Assembly (NCBI GenBank): GCA_050249835.1
Contig: JBFWPT010000013.1
Span: 1 to 64,000, forward strand
Reading direction: 5' to 3'
Length of the DNA: 64,000 bases
Source of the DNA: Miltoncostaea sp050249835
Lineage (GTDB): Bacteria; Actinomycetota; Thermoleophilia; Miltoncostaeales; Miltoncostaeaceae
Below the pieces are notes generated by a model that was not told the origin of the DNA, ran no database searches, and saw only the letters and a program-made list of their open reading frames with translations. Positions within the stretch are counted from its first letter, which is position 1. Every line of letters starts with the position of its first letter. The position numbers and the translations under genes are program-made. This document shows, one piece after another, positions 49,265 through 58,671 of this stretch.

Positions 49265-51753
49265 GCGCCGATGCTGCAACCGTCGTGCTTGAGGTCGCCG
49301 GAGTGCATTGGGCGTCGTCCAAGTCCGTTGCCGAATCGGTCCTGACCCGGCGCCCAGGGGTCGTATCGGTCGAGGTCAACCCCGTCGCGCAGACGGCGAA
49401 CGTCCGCTTCGATCCCGCGCAGACGTCGGTTGCCGAGCTGACGCGTTGGGTTCGCGACTGCGGCTACCACTGCGCCGGACGATCGGTGCCGCTCCACATC
49501 TGCGAACCGATGTCGGAGCCGGTGCCAGCGATCGAGGAACCAAGCGACCCCGACGCGATCGGACACACGCCCGAACACGCCCATCGCCGCCCGGCGGAGG
49601 AGACCCTGGTCGGTGCGCTCGAGGGGCCGGCCCCGGACGGATCCCGCTCCCCCCAGGAGGTCATGGGCCACGGCGGACACCACGGCGGCATGTCGATGGA
49701 CGCCATGGTGCGAGACATGCGGAACCGCTTCCTGGTCGCCGCCATCCTCTCGATCCCAATCCTTCTCTGGTCACCGATCGGCCGGGATGTCCTCGGCTTC
49801 GACGCGGCTGTCCCGTTCGGCCTGCGAGACGACGTCTTCTCGCTGCTCCTCTCGCTCCCGGTCATCTTCTACTCGGCCTGGATCTTCTTCGACGGGGCCG
49901 TCAGAGCCCTCAGAGCCCGCACCCTGGACATGATGGTGCTCGTGGCGGTGGCGGTCGGCGCCGGCTGGCTCTACAGCGTGGGGGTCACGCTCAGCGGGGG
50001 CGGAGAGGTCTTCTACGAGGCGGCCACCGTCCTGACCGCGTTCGTCCTGCTCGGCCATTGGTTCGAGATGCGGGCCAGGGGCGGGGCGAACGACGCCATC
50101 CGGGCCCTTCTGGAGCTGGCGCCGCCCATGGCCGTGGTCATCCGAGCCGGTGAACCGGTCGAGGTGCCCACCGGAGACGTCGTGGCGGGAGACCTGATGC
50201 TCATACGCCCGGGCGCGAAGGTGCCGGCCGACGGCGTCGTCGAGGACGGGGAGTCCGAGATCGACGAGTCGCTCGTCACGGGCGAGAGCATTCCCGTGGC
50301 GAAGACGCCCGGTGCGGAGGTGATCGGTGGGTCGGTCAACACGACCGGCACCCTGCGCGTACGTGCAACCCGAGTCGGCGCCGACACCGCACTGGCTCAG
50401 ATCGTCGCCCTCGTCCAGGAGGCCCAGAACTCCAAGGCGCCCGGTCAGCGCCTGGCCGACCGGGCGGCCTTCTGGCTCGTGTTCGTCGCCCTCCTCGGGG
50501 GCCTGGGCACCTTCCTGGCATGGCTTGCCGTCGGCCGGTCGGTCGAGGAGGCGCTGCTGTTCGCGATCACCGTCGTGGTGGTGACCTGTCCCGATGCGCT
50601 CGGGCTCGCGACACCCACGGCCATCATGGTCGGCTCCGGCCTGGGCGCCAACCGGGGGGTCCTCTTCAAGAACGCCGCGGCCCTGGAGATGTCGGCACGG
50701 ATCGACACCGTCGTGATGGACAAGACGGGCACGCTGACGAAGGGCGAACCGGAGGTCACCGACATCGTCGTGGAGGGCATCTCGACGGAAGAGCTGCTCG
50801 CCCTGGTCGCGGCCGTCGAACGCGACTCGGAGCACCCCCTTGCCGCCGCCATCGTGCGACGCGCCACCGAGGCCGGGGTCGAGCGACTCGACGCCGGCGG
50901 CTTCCTCAACGTCCCCGGCCACGGCGCGGGGGCCGAGGTCGGGGGGCGGCGGGTGGTCGTCGGGAACCGACGGCTGATGGCGCAGGAGGCCGTGGAGCTC
51001 GGTGACCTGGCGGGACGGCGCGACGAGCTCGCGGCCGCAGGTCGCACCGCCGTCTTCGTCGCCGTCGATGGTCGCGCCGCCGGCGTGATCGCGCTGGCGG
51101 ACGCGCCGAGGGAGACCGCGGCGGTGGCGGTGGCGGCGCTTCACGAGGCCGGGGTGGAGGTCGTGATGCTGACCGGCGACAACGAGGCGACCGCTCGGCG
51201 TATCGCGTCCCTCCTCGGGATCGACACGGTCATCGCCGAGGTCCTGCCGGAGGACAAGTCGGCGAAGATCGCCGAGCTGAGGCGGGCGGGCAGGCGCGTC
51301 GCGATGGTGGGCGACGGCGTCAACGACGCCCCGGCGCTCGCTCAGGCGGATCTCGGCATCGCCATCGGGGCGGGGACCGACGTGGCGATCGAGACCGCCG
51401 ATGTCGTGCTGATGCGGTCGGACCCTCTGGACGTGCCGATCGCGCTGAGGATTGGCAGGGGGACCCTCCGCAAGATGCGGCAGAACCTCGGGTGGGCGAT
51501 CGGCTACAACGCGATCGCGCTACCGATCGCGGCAGGCGTCTTCGAGCCGTCCCTCGACCTGGTTCTCCGCCCCGAGATCGCCGCCTTGTCGATGTCGGGG
51601 TCCAGCTTCCTCGTGGCCTTCAACGCCCTGCTGCTCAAGCGGCTGTCGCTCCCCGAGGCCCCGGTCGCTTCCGAGCACGCGCCGTGGACGGCCGCGCCCT
51701 CACCTCGCGCCGTCGCCCGGCCGTCAGGGCGCGAGGGCTCCGAAGGGGCTTGA
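49261..51753 (+). CDS. P1B-type metal ATPase with CPD motif (CopB-like)
   Basis: The 830-residue pump has an N-terminal HMA fold (about 6-70) whose metal loop reads VHWASSKS instead of CxxC, then a His-rich stretch (MGHGGHHGGMSMD) typical of CopB-like pumps. Core motifs are TGES, DKTGTLTKGEPEV, SEHPLA and GDGVNDAP. The membrane motif is VTCPDALGLATP, so CPD replaces the usual CPC or CPH. The last helices have GYNAIALPIAAG and MSGSSFLVAFNALLL. It likely exports copper or silver, but ion choice is uncertain because of CPD. Confidence 0.92.
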   Translation: MSADAATVVLEVAGVHWASSKSVAESVLTRRPGVVSVEVNPVAQTANVRFDPAQTSVAELTRWVRDCGYHCAGRSVPLHICEPMSEPVPAIEEPSDPDAIGHTPEHAHRRPAEETLVGALEGPAPDGSRSPQEVMGHGGHHGGMSMDAMVRDMRNRFLVAAILSIPILLWSPIGRDVLGFDAAVPFGLRDDVFSLLLSLPVIFYSAWIFFDGAVRALRARTLDMMVLVAVAVGAGWLYSVGVTLSGGGEVFYEAATVLTAFVLLGHWFEMRARGGANDAIRALLELAPPMAVVIRAGEPVEVPTGDVVAGDLMLIRPGAKVPADGVVEDGESEIDESLVTGESIPVAKTPGAEVIGGSVNTTGTLRVRATRVGADTALAQIVALVQEAQNSKAPGQRLADRAAFWLVFVALLGGLGTFLAWLAVGRSVEEALLFAITVVVVTCPDALGLATPTAIMVGSGLGANRGVLFKNAAALEMSARIDTVVMDKTGTLTKGEPEVTDIVVEGISTEELLALVAAVERDSEHPLAAAIVRRATEAGVERLDAGGFLNVPGHGAGAEVGGRRVVVGNRRLMAQEAVELGDLAGRRDELAAAGRTAVFVAVDGRAAGVIALADAPRETAAVAVAALHEAGVEVVMLTGDNEATARRIASLLGIDTVIAEVLPEDKSAKIAELRRAGRRVAMVGDGVNDAPALAQADLGIAIGAGTDVAIETADVVLMRSDPLDVPIALRIGRGTLRKMRQNLGWAIGYNAIALPIAAGVFEPSLDLVLRPEIAALSMSGSSFLVAFNALLLKRLSLPEAPVASEHAPWTAAPSPRAVARPSGREGSEGA

Positions 51754-51774
51754 GCCCGGCGGCGATCACGATCG

Positions 51775-54700
51775 ATGCCTCCTCGCCCTGATCCCGGGCG
51801 GGCGACGCGACGCGGGACGGGGGTCGCGGCCGCCGCCATCCCGCCGTATCGCGCCGTGCTGTTCGGCATGGACGGTGTCGTCACCGACACAGCCGCTTCC
51901 CATGCAGCCGCCTGGAAGCAGCTGCTCGATGGCGTCATCCGGCATCCTCGGGCCCGGCCCGGTGACGCGACGCCCTTCGACGCCCACCTGGACTACCGGC
52001 GCTTCGTCGATGGACGCGCCAGCGAGGATGGAATGGCCGCATTCCTCACGGCGCGCGGGATCGCGATGCCACTCGGCTCGTCCGCCGACCCCCCCGGCGC
52101 ATGGACGGTGCACGGGCAGGCATCCATGGTGGACGGCCTCCTCACCGCGCGTTTCGCGCGAGACGGGGTCCGGGTCTTCCCCGGCACGGCGGCCCTGCTG
52201 CAGCGGCTGCGTGACGGCGGCGTCCCCGTGGCCCTCGTCACCGGCAGCCGTCACGCCGCGAGCATCCTCCAGACCGCCGAGCTTTCCGGCGCGTTCGACG
52301 TCGTGATCGACGGAGAGGTCGCCCGCACGCTCGGGCTGCGCGGCAAGCCCGATCCGGACACGTTGCTGGAGGCCGCCGCGCGCTTGGGCGTTTCTCCGGA
52401 GCGGAGCGCCGTGGTGGAGGATGCGGCGGCGGGCGTCGAGGCCGCCAGGCGGGGCCGATTCGGCCTCGTCGTCGGCATCGATCGTGGCGGCAATCGCGAC
52501 CTGCTCGAATCAGCCGGCGCCGACTTCGTGCTCGGTGACGTCGGTGAGCTCGACCTCGGAGTCGCGCGGTCCGATCCGTGGCTTCTCGTCTACGACGGGT
52601 TCGACCCGGAGCACGAGGGGCACCGGGAGACCCTCACCACTCTCGGCAACGGCTACATGGCGACGCGCGGCGCAGCTCCTGAGCGCGTTGATGATGGGGT
52701 CCATTACCCGGGGACCTATCTCGCCGGCGTGTACAACCGGCTGACCAGCACCGTCGGGGAACGCCACGTGGTGGACGAGCACATGGTCAACGCGCCGAAC
52801 TGGTTGGTGCTCGACGTGCGCATCGACGACCTGCCGTGGTTGTCTGCGAACGGCCTCGTCGTGCGGTGGGAGCGCCGTGAGCTGGACCTGCGCAGGGCCG
52901 TGCTCACCCGGCGCGCGGTGCTCGCAGCGCCCGACGGTCGGGAACTCGAGTTGCTTCAGAGGCGCCTCGTCTCGATGCACCGACCGCACATCGCCGCGCT
53001 CCAGACGGTGCTGACGCCCCGGGGCTGGAGCGGCCGCCTCGGCGTGCGCAGTGCGGTCGATGTCGCCGTCGAGAACACGAACGTCGCCGAGTACGCCGCG
53101 CTGGAGAGCCGCCACCTGGTCCCCGTGAACTGCGAACTGGTCGACCCCGACACGCTCCTCGTGGAGGTCGAGACGAGTCAGAGCCATCACAGGATCGCCG
53201 TGGCCGCCCGGACCACGCTGCTCGGTGCCGGCGATGTTCGGCGTCCGCGGCCGGCCGGCGAGGACGGCTGCGGGGTCGGGCTGGCTTTCGCGGTCACCGA
53301 CGGCCGCGCAGTGACGATCGACAAGACGGTTGCGATCACGTCCTCGCGGGACCGGGCCATCGGCTCGCCGGCCGACGCGGCATTGACCGAGCTGGACGAG
53401 GTCCGCGAGGGACTGTCGGCGCTCCTCGGAGAACATGAGGCGGCCTGGCGGCGCCTCTGGGACCTCTTCGAGGTGGAGGTGGACGCCGACAGCCAGACGA
53501 TGCTCAGCCTGAACATCCACGTCTTCCACCTGCTCCAGACGCTGTCCCCTCATGCGATCGAGCTGGACGCCGGGGTTCCTGCGCGAGGCCTCCATGGGGA
53601 GGGCTACCGCGGGCACGTCTTCTGGGACGAGCTCTTCGTCCTGCCGATGGTCACGCTTCGCCTGCCGAGGGTCGCCCGGGCCGTGCTGGACTACCGCTGG
53701 CGCCGGCTTGACGCCGCGCGCCGATCGGCAAGGCGGGCCGGGCTCAGGGGGGCGCTCTTCCCCTGGCAGAGCGGCAGCGACGGCCGTGAGGAGACGCCTC
53801 GGCAGCTCTACAACCCGCGCTCACGTCGCTGGATCCCGGACAACTCGCACCGTCAGCGCCATGTCGGCCTCGCGGTCGCGCACAACGCCTGGCAGTACTT
53901 TCAGGCAAGCGGCGACACCGATTGGCTCGCCGATCACGGATCGGAGCTCATCGTCGAGGTCGCGCGCCTCTTCGCATCCATGGTCGCGCACGACCCGTCA
54001 GACGACCGGTTCCACCTCGACGGCGTGATGGGTCCGGACGAGTATCACGACGGGCCCCCGGGGGCACCCGGGGTGGGCCTTCGGGACAATGCGTACACCA
54101 ACGTTCTCGCCGCCTGGTTGTTCGAGACGGCCGGAGAGCTGCTGCGCGCGCTGAGCGGTCACGACTGCGATTCGGTCATCGACCGCCTGGCGCTCAGCGA
54201 GGATGAGGTCGCCCGCTGGGACCTCCTCAGCCGGCGGCTGGCCGTGCCGTTCCACGCCGATGGCGTCATCAGTCAGTTCGCCGGCTACGAGGACCTCGAG
54301 GAACTCGACTGGTCACGCTACCGCTCGACCTACGGCAACATCGAGCGACTCGATCTGATCCTCGAGGCGGAGGGCGACAGCACGAATCGCTACCGGCTCT
54401 CGAAGCAGGCCGACGTCCTCATGCTGATCCACGTGCTGGGCCCCGATCGCCTCATCGCGACGCTGTCCCGCCTCGGCTACGAGGCCGGCCCCGATGCGCT
54501 GGGACGGACGGTGGAGCACTACCTCCCCCGCACGGCCCACGGGTCCACATTGAGCCGCGTCGTGCACTCGTCGGTGCTCTCACACACCGACCCCGCGAAG
54601 GCCTGGACGCTGTTTCGCGAGGCCCTCGACGCCGACCTCGATGACACCCAGGGTGGCACCACCCGGGAGGGCATCCACCTCGGCGCCATGGCGGGGACGG

Positions 54701-55047
54701 TAGACCTGGCCATCCGCGCCATCGCGGGCCTCGAGATCGGCGCGGACGTCTTGGTCTTCAAGCCGCGTCTCCCCGCGGACCTGCGCCGCGTGACCTTCCG
54801 CGTCCGCTATCGCGGCCAGCGAATCGTCGCATCGCTCGACCATCGCCGGCTCGTGCTCGTCGCCGACCCTTGCAACGCGCGGCCGATCGACGTCGCCGTC
54901 TGCGCGAGCCGCTTCCGACTGGGAGGCGGTGAGCGCCGTGCCGTCCCGTGGGCCTCCGGCACTGTCCGGCAGGAACGCGGATCACGGGCGGAGGCTTCAT
55001 CCCCCGATCGCCGGCGCCTCGACCAGGGTGAGGGCGACGCCTCGTGA
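51775..55047 (+). CDS. HAD (beta-phosphoglucomutase-like)-GH65 disaccharide phosphorylase fusion
   Basis: The 1090-residue protein has an N-terminal HAD domain (about 25-250) and a GH65 domain (about 265-1045). GH65 enzymes phosphorolyse trehalose, kojibiose or related sugars; the acid Glu is in GVMGPDEYHDG (about 756) and the phosphate loop in GTTREGIHLGAMAGTVD. In the HAD domain the motif FDxDG is FGMDGVVTDT, so the nucleophile Asp is Gly; other HAD residues (LVTGSR, GKPDPD, VVEDAAAG) remain. The domain may be inactive. It starts 21 bases after the ATPase gene, likely in the same operon. Confidence 0.9.
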   Translation: MPPRPDPGRATRRGTGVAAAAIPPYRAVLFGMDGVVTDTAASHAAAWKQLLDGVIRHPRARPGDATPFDAHLDYRRFVDGRASEDGMAAFLTARGIAMPLGSSADPPGAWTVHGQASMVDGLLTARFARDGVRVFPGTAALLQRLRDGGVPVALVTGSRHAASILQTAELSGAFDVVIDGEVARTLGLRGKPDPDTLLEAAARLGVSPERSAVVEDAAAGVEAARRGRFGLVVGIDRGGNRDLLESAGADFVLGDVGELDLGVARSDPWLLVYDGFDPEHEGHRETLTTLGNGYMATRGAAPERVDDGVHYPGTYLAGVYNRLTSTVGERHVVDEHMVNAPNWLVLDVRIDDLPWLSANGLVVRWERRELDLRRAVLTRRAVLAAPDGRELELLQRRLVSMHRPHIAALQTVLTPRGWSGRLGVRSAVDVAVENTNVAEYAALESRHLVPVNCELVDPDTLLVEVETSQSHHRIAVAARTTLLGAGDVRRPRPAGEDGCGVGLAFAVTDGRAVTIDKTVAITSSRDRAIGSPADAALTELDEVREGLSALLGEHEAAWRRLWDLFEVEVDADSQTMLSLNIHVFHLLQTLSPHAIELDAGVPARGLHGEGYRGHVFWDELFVLPMVTLRLPRVARAVLDYRWRRLDAARRSARRAGLRGALFPWQSGSDGREETPRQLYNPRSRRWIPDNSHRQRHVGLAVAHNAWQYFQASGDTDWLADHGSELIVEVARLFASMVAHDPSDDRFHLDGVMGPDEYHDGPPGAPGVGLRDNAYTNVLAAWLFETAGELLRALSGHDCDSVIDRLALSEDEVARWDLLSRRLAVPFHADGVISQFAGYEDLEELDWSRYRSTYGNIERLDLILEAEGDSTNRYRLSKQADVLMLIHVLGPDRLIATLSRLGYEAGPDALGRTVEHYLPRTAHGSTLSRVVHSSVLSHTDPAKAWTLFREALDADLDDTQGGTTREGIHLGAMAGTVDLAIRAIAGLEIGADVLVFKPRLPADLRRVTFRVRYRGQRIVASLDHRRLVLVADPCNARPIDVAVCASRFRLGGGERRAVPWASGTVRQERGSRAEASSPDRRRLDQGEGDAS

Positions 55048-55210
55048 GAGCCCGCGTGTCCGAGGCAGCCCTGTCTGCCTGGTCATCGCCGGGAAACATC
55101 AGGCAGTGGCGTCGGCGGGTCGGCGCCCGAGGAACGGTTAGTCCGGAGCGCCGTCGAGGATTCCCGCCCGTTACGAGTCGAGCTACGGGCGCGTTTCGCA
55201 TCGACGCGCT

Positions 55211-55227
55211 CGTCACGAGTTCGTCAC
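55211..55227 (+). promoter_or_regulatory. PhoB-like tandem box 7 (M23 gene)
   Basis: Two perfect CGTCAC half-sites start at 55211 and 55222. GGTGAT (55235-55240) lies six bases before the GTG at 55247, giving a probable leaderless transcript. Confidence 0.65.
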
Positions 55228-55246
55228 ATCCGACGGTGATTCTCAC

Positions 55247-56413
55247 GTGATGCGTCCACATCGGGTGCTTGTCCGCGCGGGAGTCCTCCTCGCTGTCGCT
55301 GCTCTCGCCGCCCCCGCGACGTCGGCACCAGGAGACATCGCCTCGAAGCGCCAACAGGTCGCCGAGCTCTACCGCGAGCTGTCGGCGGTCGACGCTGAGG
55401 CCGGCGCGGCGGCGGCCGCGCACAACGCCGCGCTCGATCGGCGGGACTCGGTCGCGAGGCGGATCGGCGAAACGCGCATCCAGGTCCGACTGACGGCCCG
55501 CCAGCTGCGGAGTTCGCGTGAGCGCCTCGGCGAGCGCCTGGTCGCCCTCTACATCCGGGGTACGCCGGATCCGTTCGAGGCCCTGCTGCAAAGCGGCGAC
55601 CTGGCCGACGTCCTCGCGGTCACGGATCTGCTCGAGCGAACGGCGGCCTCCGACGCCGCGGTGGTGGCGACGGTCAAGGAGCGACGCCAGGCGCTCGACG
55701 ATCTCCGCGCGCGACTGGCCGCCGATGCCGAGGTCGCCGCACGCGAGCTGGCGGAGGCGCAGGACCAGCGGCGCCGACTCGAAGCGCTGCTCGACACGAG
55801 GCGTCGAGCCCTGCAGGGTGCGCGCCAAGAGCTCGGAGCCCTTCTCACGGCGGAGCGGGTGCGCCTGGCCCGCCTGGCGGCCCAGAAGACGCGAGCCCGG
55901 GAGGAGGCCCGACGCACCGCGGCGACCTCCGTCGGATCCCGCCCGGTTTCGCCCGGGCCGGCGTCTTCCTCGACCGGAGCCGCATCCGGCCCCCTTCCGG
56001 GCGGTTCGCACGTCTACCCGCTGGCGGGGCCGAGCACCTTCGGAGACGACTGGCTGGCGTCGCGGCCGGGCGGCCGCTACCACGAGGGCATCGACCTCTT
56101 CGCGGCACGCGGTACGCCCGTGGTCGCGGTGGCCGACGGCACGCTGTTCCGCGTCGGCTACAGCGGGATCAGCGGATACCGCTTCTGGCTCCGCGACCAG
56201 GCGGGCACCGAGTTCTTCTATGCCCACCTCGATGGCTACACGGCCGCCGCCCGGGAGGGCGCCGCCGTGACCAAAGGAACCGTGCTCGGCTACAACGGCG
56301 ACACGGGCGACGCGAAGGGCACGCCGCCGCACGTCCATTTCGAGATCCACCCCGGCGGGGGTGGGCCGATCAGGCCCTACCCCATCGTCAGCGCCTGGGC
56401 GCGCGTCGGCTGA
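55247..56413 (+). CDS. Exported M23 peptidase with coiled coil
   Basis: The 388-residue protein has a signal peptide (about 1-26, ending TSA), a coiled coil (about 30-225, with IQVRLTARQLRSSRERLGERL and RRRLEALLDTRRRALQGAR) and an M23 domain (about 255-388) with YHEGIDLFAARG, FYAHLDGY and PPHVHFEIHPGG. It is a paralogue in layout of the 24651 protein and should cut peptidoglycan bridges or activate amidases. Start codons GTG (55247) and ATG (55250) are adjacent. It is preceded by tandem box 7. Confidence 0.9.
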   Translation: MMRPHRVLVRAGVLLAVAALAAPATSAPGDIASKRQQVAELYRELSAVDAEAGAAAAAHNAALDRRDSVARRIGETRIQVRLTARQLRSSRERLGERLVALYIRGTPDPFEALLQSGDLADVLAVTDLLERTAASDAAVVATVKERRQALDDLRARLAADAEVAARELAEAQDQRRRLEALLDTRRRALQGARQELGALLTAERVRLARLAAQKTRAREEARRTAATSVGSRPVSPGPASSSTGAASGPLPGGSHVYPLAGPSTFGDDWLASRPGGRYHEGIDLFAARGTPVVAVADGTLFRVGYSGISGYRFWLRDQAGTEFFYAHLDGYTAAAREGAAVTKGTVLGYNGDTGDAKGTPPHVHFEIHPGGGGPIRPYPIVSAWARVG

Positions 56414-56431
56414 CGAGGCACGGCGGCTCGC

Positions 56432-57313
56432 TCAGCGCCGCTGTCCCGACCAGGCCCCCTCGGCCCACGATGCCCCACCGTCTCCGCTGCTCACGATGCG
56501 ACCATCGTGGAGCGCCACGATGAGGGCGCCGCCGGTCGTCGACGTCGCCGCTGCGGGCTCACCGCCGAGGTCTCCGACCCGCTCCCAGGTGCCGCCCCTG
56601 TCGCGACTGACGGCGACGCCGCCGTCCGCGTCGAAGCCGTAGAGCGCACCCGCGGCCGGCCACGCCAGGACCACGGCGTCGGCGGGCAACCGCGTCCACG
56701 TGGCGCCCCCGTCGGTCGTGGTGATCACCCCCGTGTCCCCCGTCGCGACGATCCGGCTCGGGTCGTCCGGGTCGAGGGCGAGGTCGGCGATCTCGCCGGG
56801 TGTGCCGAGCGGCGTCCACCTGCGCCCCCGGTCGGCGCTGGCCATGAGGCGGCCCCCGCTCGCGTCGTAGCCGACCACCCGCGAGCCGCTCACCCCCAGG
56901 GCGTGGAAGTCGGCCTCGCCCAGCAGGGAAACGGGCGTCCACGACCGGCCGGCGTCGGAGGACTCGATGAGGCCGAGCAGGGGCGGCAGGCCATCGCGGA
57001 GATCCGGATGCCCCGATCCGAGGAAGTGATCCGGCCCGGCGACGGCGAAGCCCATCGTGTCCTGGAGCCTGTCGCCGACGCGCTCGCTCCCGTCGGAGCC
57101 CGGGGGCATCCGGAAGAGCCCGGTGTGGGTCGCGATGTAGAGCGCCCCGTCGGCGGGATTGACACCGAGGCCGTGCACGTGCTCGGGGCCGACGTCAGCG
57201 GCGGCGCCCGCCGGATCCCCGCCGCCGGCACCGGCGCATCCCGACAGCCCCAGGAGGAGGCCGGCGGCCGCCAGGGCGAGGAGCGCCCGGACCCCTGTTC
57301 TCGTCGTCCCCAC
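56432..57313 (-). CDS. F510_1955-type beta-propeller lipoprotein
   Basis: The 293-residue lipoprotein (lipobox LLLGLSGCAG) has repeated BNR/sialidase-like motifs: SSDAGRSWTPV, SADRGRRWTPL, TTDGGATWTRL, SRDRGGTWERV and SGDGGASWAEG, which make a beta-propeller. It starts EHVHGLGVNPADGALYIATHTGLFR and has DTMGFAVAGPDHFLGSGHPDLRDG, segments I associate with the F510_1955 family often found beside copper genes. Its ligand is unknown. Tandem box 8 lies upstream but points the other way. Confidence 0.85.
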   Translation of the reverse strand: MGTTRTGVRALLALAAAGLLLGLSGCAGAGGGDPAGAAADVGPEHVHGLGVNPADGALYIATHTGLFRMPPGSDGSERVGDRLQDTMGFAVAGPDHFLGSGHPDLRDGLPPLLGLIESSDAGRSWTPVSLLGEADFHALGVSGSRVVGYDASGGRLMASADRGRRWTPLGTPGEIADLALDPDDPSRIVATGDTGVITTTDGGATWTRLPADAVVLAWPAAGALYGFDADGGVAVSRDRGGTWERVGDLGGEPAAATSTTGGALIVALHDGRIVSSGDGGASWAEGAWSGQRR

Positions 57314-57366
57314 CCCTCCGATGATGCCCGACCCCCACAGGCGCAGTGAAGGCCGGTCACCCTCGG

Positions 57367-57383
57367 CTTCATCACTCCGTCAC
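57367..57383 (+). promoter_or_regulatory. PhoB-like tandem box 8 (degenerate)
   Basis: CTTCAT (57367) and CGTCAC (57378) start 11 bases apart on the plus strand, with GGTCAC at 57355. The flanking genes run leftward, so orientation is opposite to that of the other boxes relative to its gene. This is the weakest site. Confidence 0.35.
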
Positions 57384-57409
57384 ACGACCGAAGGGTGCTC
57401 TGCCCCTCG

Positions 57410-58156
57410 TCATCTTGTGCCGAGCCGGCGCCGCAGCACCCACACGACCGCCAGCAGCAGGACTCCGACCCAGCCCAGCGCGAGCGCGAGCTCGACCCAC
57501 GCGTCGAAGTCGTCGGAGAAGGCACCGCCGGTCGCGACCCGTCCGCCGCCGTAGTCGGGCAGGACCGCAGCGAGGCCGCCGGGGGTGCCATCGCCGAACA
57601 TCGGATTCTGCAGGATTCCGGTGCCGAGCATCGCCAGGAACAGGACCAGGTACGTGGCGCCGAGCTGACCGAGCAGGGCACCGGCCAGGGCGCCGATGCA
57701 GGCGTAGCTCAGGCCGACCAGCAGGTTTCCGACGATGAAGGCGGGCCACGACGCCGGGGTGAAGCTCAAGGCGGTGACCGACAGCGACACGGTGAGCACG
57801 ACGCCGCACGCGAGGGCGAGCACCGCCACTCGCGGCAGGATCGCCTCGATCGGCCGGAACCCCGCGACGACGAGCCGGCGGTCGGCCTCCTGCGCCGAGC
57901 GCATGATGAACGCCCCGCAGAGCGCCGCGAGGAACGCCACGGTGATGGTGACCATCGACGCTCCGTGCACGTCCCTCATCGTCGTCAGTACCGTCCCGCC
58001 GCCCGGCAGCCCGATCTCCCGCGGGGTGGACTCGGTGCGCGCGATGGCGCGGGTGATGAAGAAGAAGGGCAGCACCACCAGCAGGACGAGCAGCAGCGGG
58101 CGACGGGCCTGTTCGCGGAGCCCGAGGCGGGTGGCGGTGGTGACTCTGGGGTTCAC
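57410..58156 (-). CDS. ABC-2-type membrane permease
   Basis: The 248-residue protein has six membrane helices: about 20-40, 58-80, 98-120, 128-152, 155-175 and 222-243. EADRRLVVAGFRPIEAILPRVAVLALACGVVL matches the coupling region of ABC-2 permeases. It is homologous to the truncated gene just upstream. The start is GTG overlapping that gene's stop. No ATPase gene is nearby, so it may no longer work as a transporter. Confidence 0.7.
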   Translation of the reverse strand: MNPRVTTATRLGLREQARRPLLLVLLVVLPFFFITRAIARTESTPREIGLPGGGTVLTTMRDVHGASMVTITVAFLAALCGAFIMRSAQEADRRLVVAGFRPIEAILPRVAVLALACGVVLTVSLSVTALSFTPASWPAFIVGNLLVGLSYACIGALAGALLGQLGATYLVLFLAMLGTGILQNPMFGDGTPGGLAAVLPDYGGGRVATGGAFSDDFDAWVELALALGWVGVLLLAVVWVLRRRLGTR

Positions 58157-58671
58157 GCGCGGCTCCGGGCCGATGCGACGAAGACGCCGAAGGCGACCGC
58201 GAGGGCTCCGGCGGTCACCAGGACGAGCTCGAGCCACTCGCCGGCCGCGGTGCCCCGGCCGAGGCCGGCCGCGATGAGTACGTCGGCCGCCGACCTGCTG
58301 ACCGCCCACGGCGGTGCGGAGCCCGACATCCCGGGGCCGGCGAAGGCGTCGAGCAGGAAGACGAAGACCACGACCAGGGAGCCCTCCAGCGGCGCAGTCA
58401 CGATCGACCCGACGAGGATCCCGATGGCGAGGTAGAGGAGTGCGAACGCCATGATCGCCGCCGCCGCGTGCCCGGGATGGGCAACGCCGGCACGGAGTTC
58501 CAGCGCGGCGAACGCGGCGCCCGACGCGACGAGGGCGAGCAGCACGGACGCGACGATGCGCGAGATGGCGACGCGCGCGGGCCCGAGGCCGGCGAGCGCC
58601 AGGCGGCGATCCGCGCCACGCGACGAGGACGCCTGGAAGAACCCGAGGGCGCCGGAGAGGAGCCGTGGCCA
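58153..58671 (-). pseudogene. 5'-truncated ABC-2 permease gene
   Basis: In this frame sequence runs unbroken from the stop of the upstream gene: GALGFFQASSSRGADRRLALAG, ARVAISRIVASVLLALVASG, then four more helices. It aligns with the next permease from ADRRL onward but lacks the 80 or so residues that precede that point there. No good start exists until a GTG at 58545, inside the alignment. The partner ATPase gene is absent too. A deletion probably fused the upstream gene to the permease remnant. Confidence 0.65.

Noticed and set aside
55044..55250. 68-residue frame linking the GH65 stop to the M23 start
   Set aside because: It would contain the tandem box as coding sequence, and its composition is not protein-like. 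The promoter reading is better.
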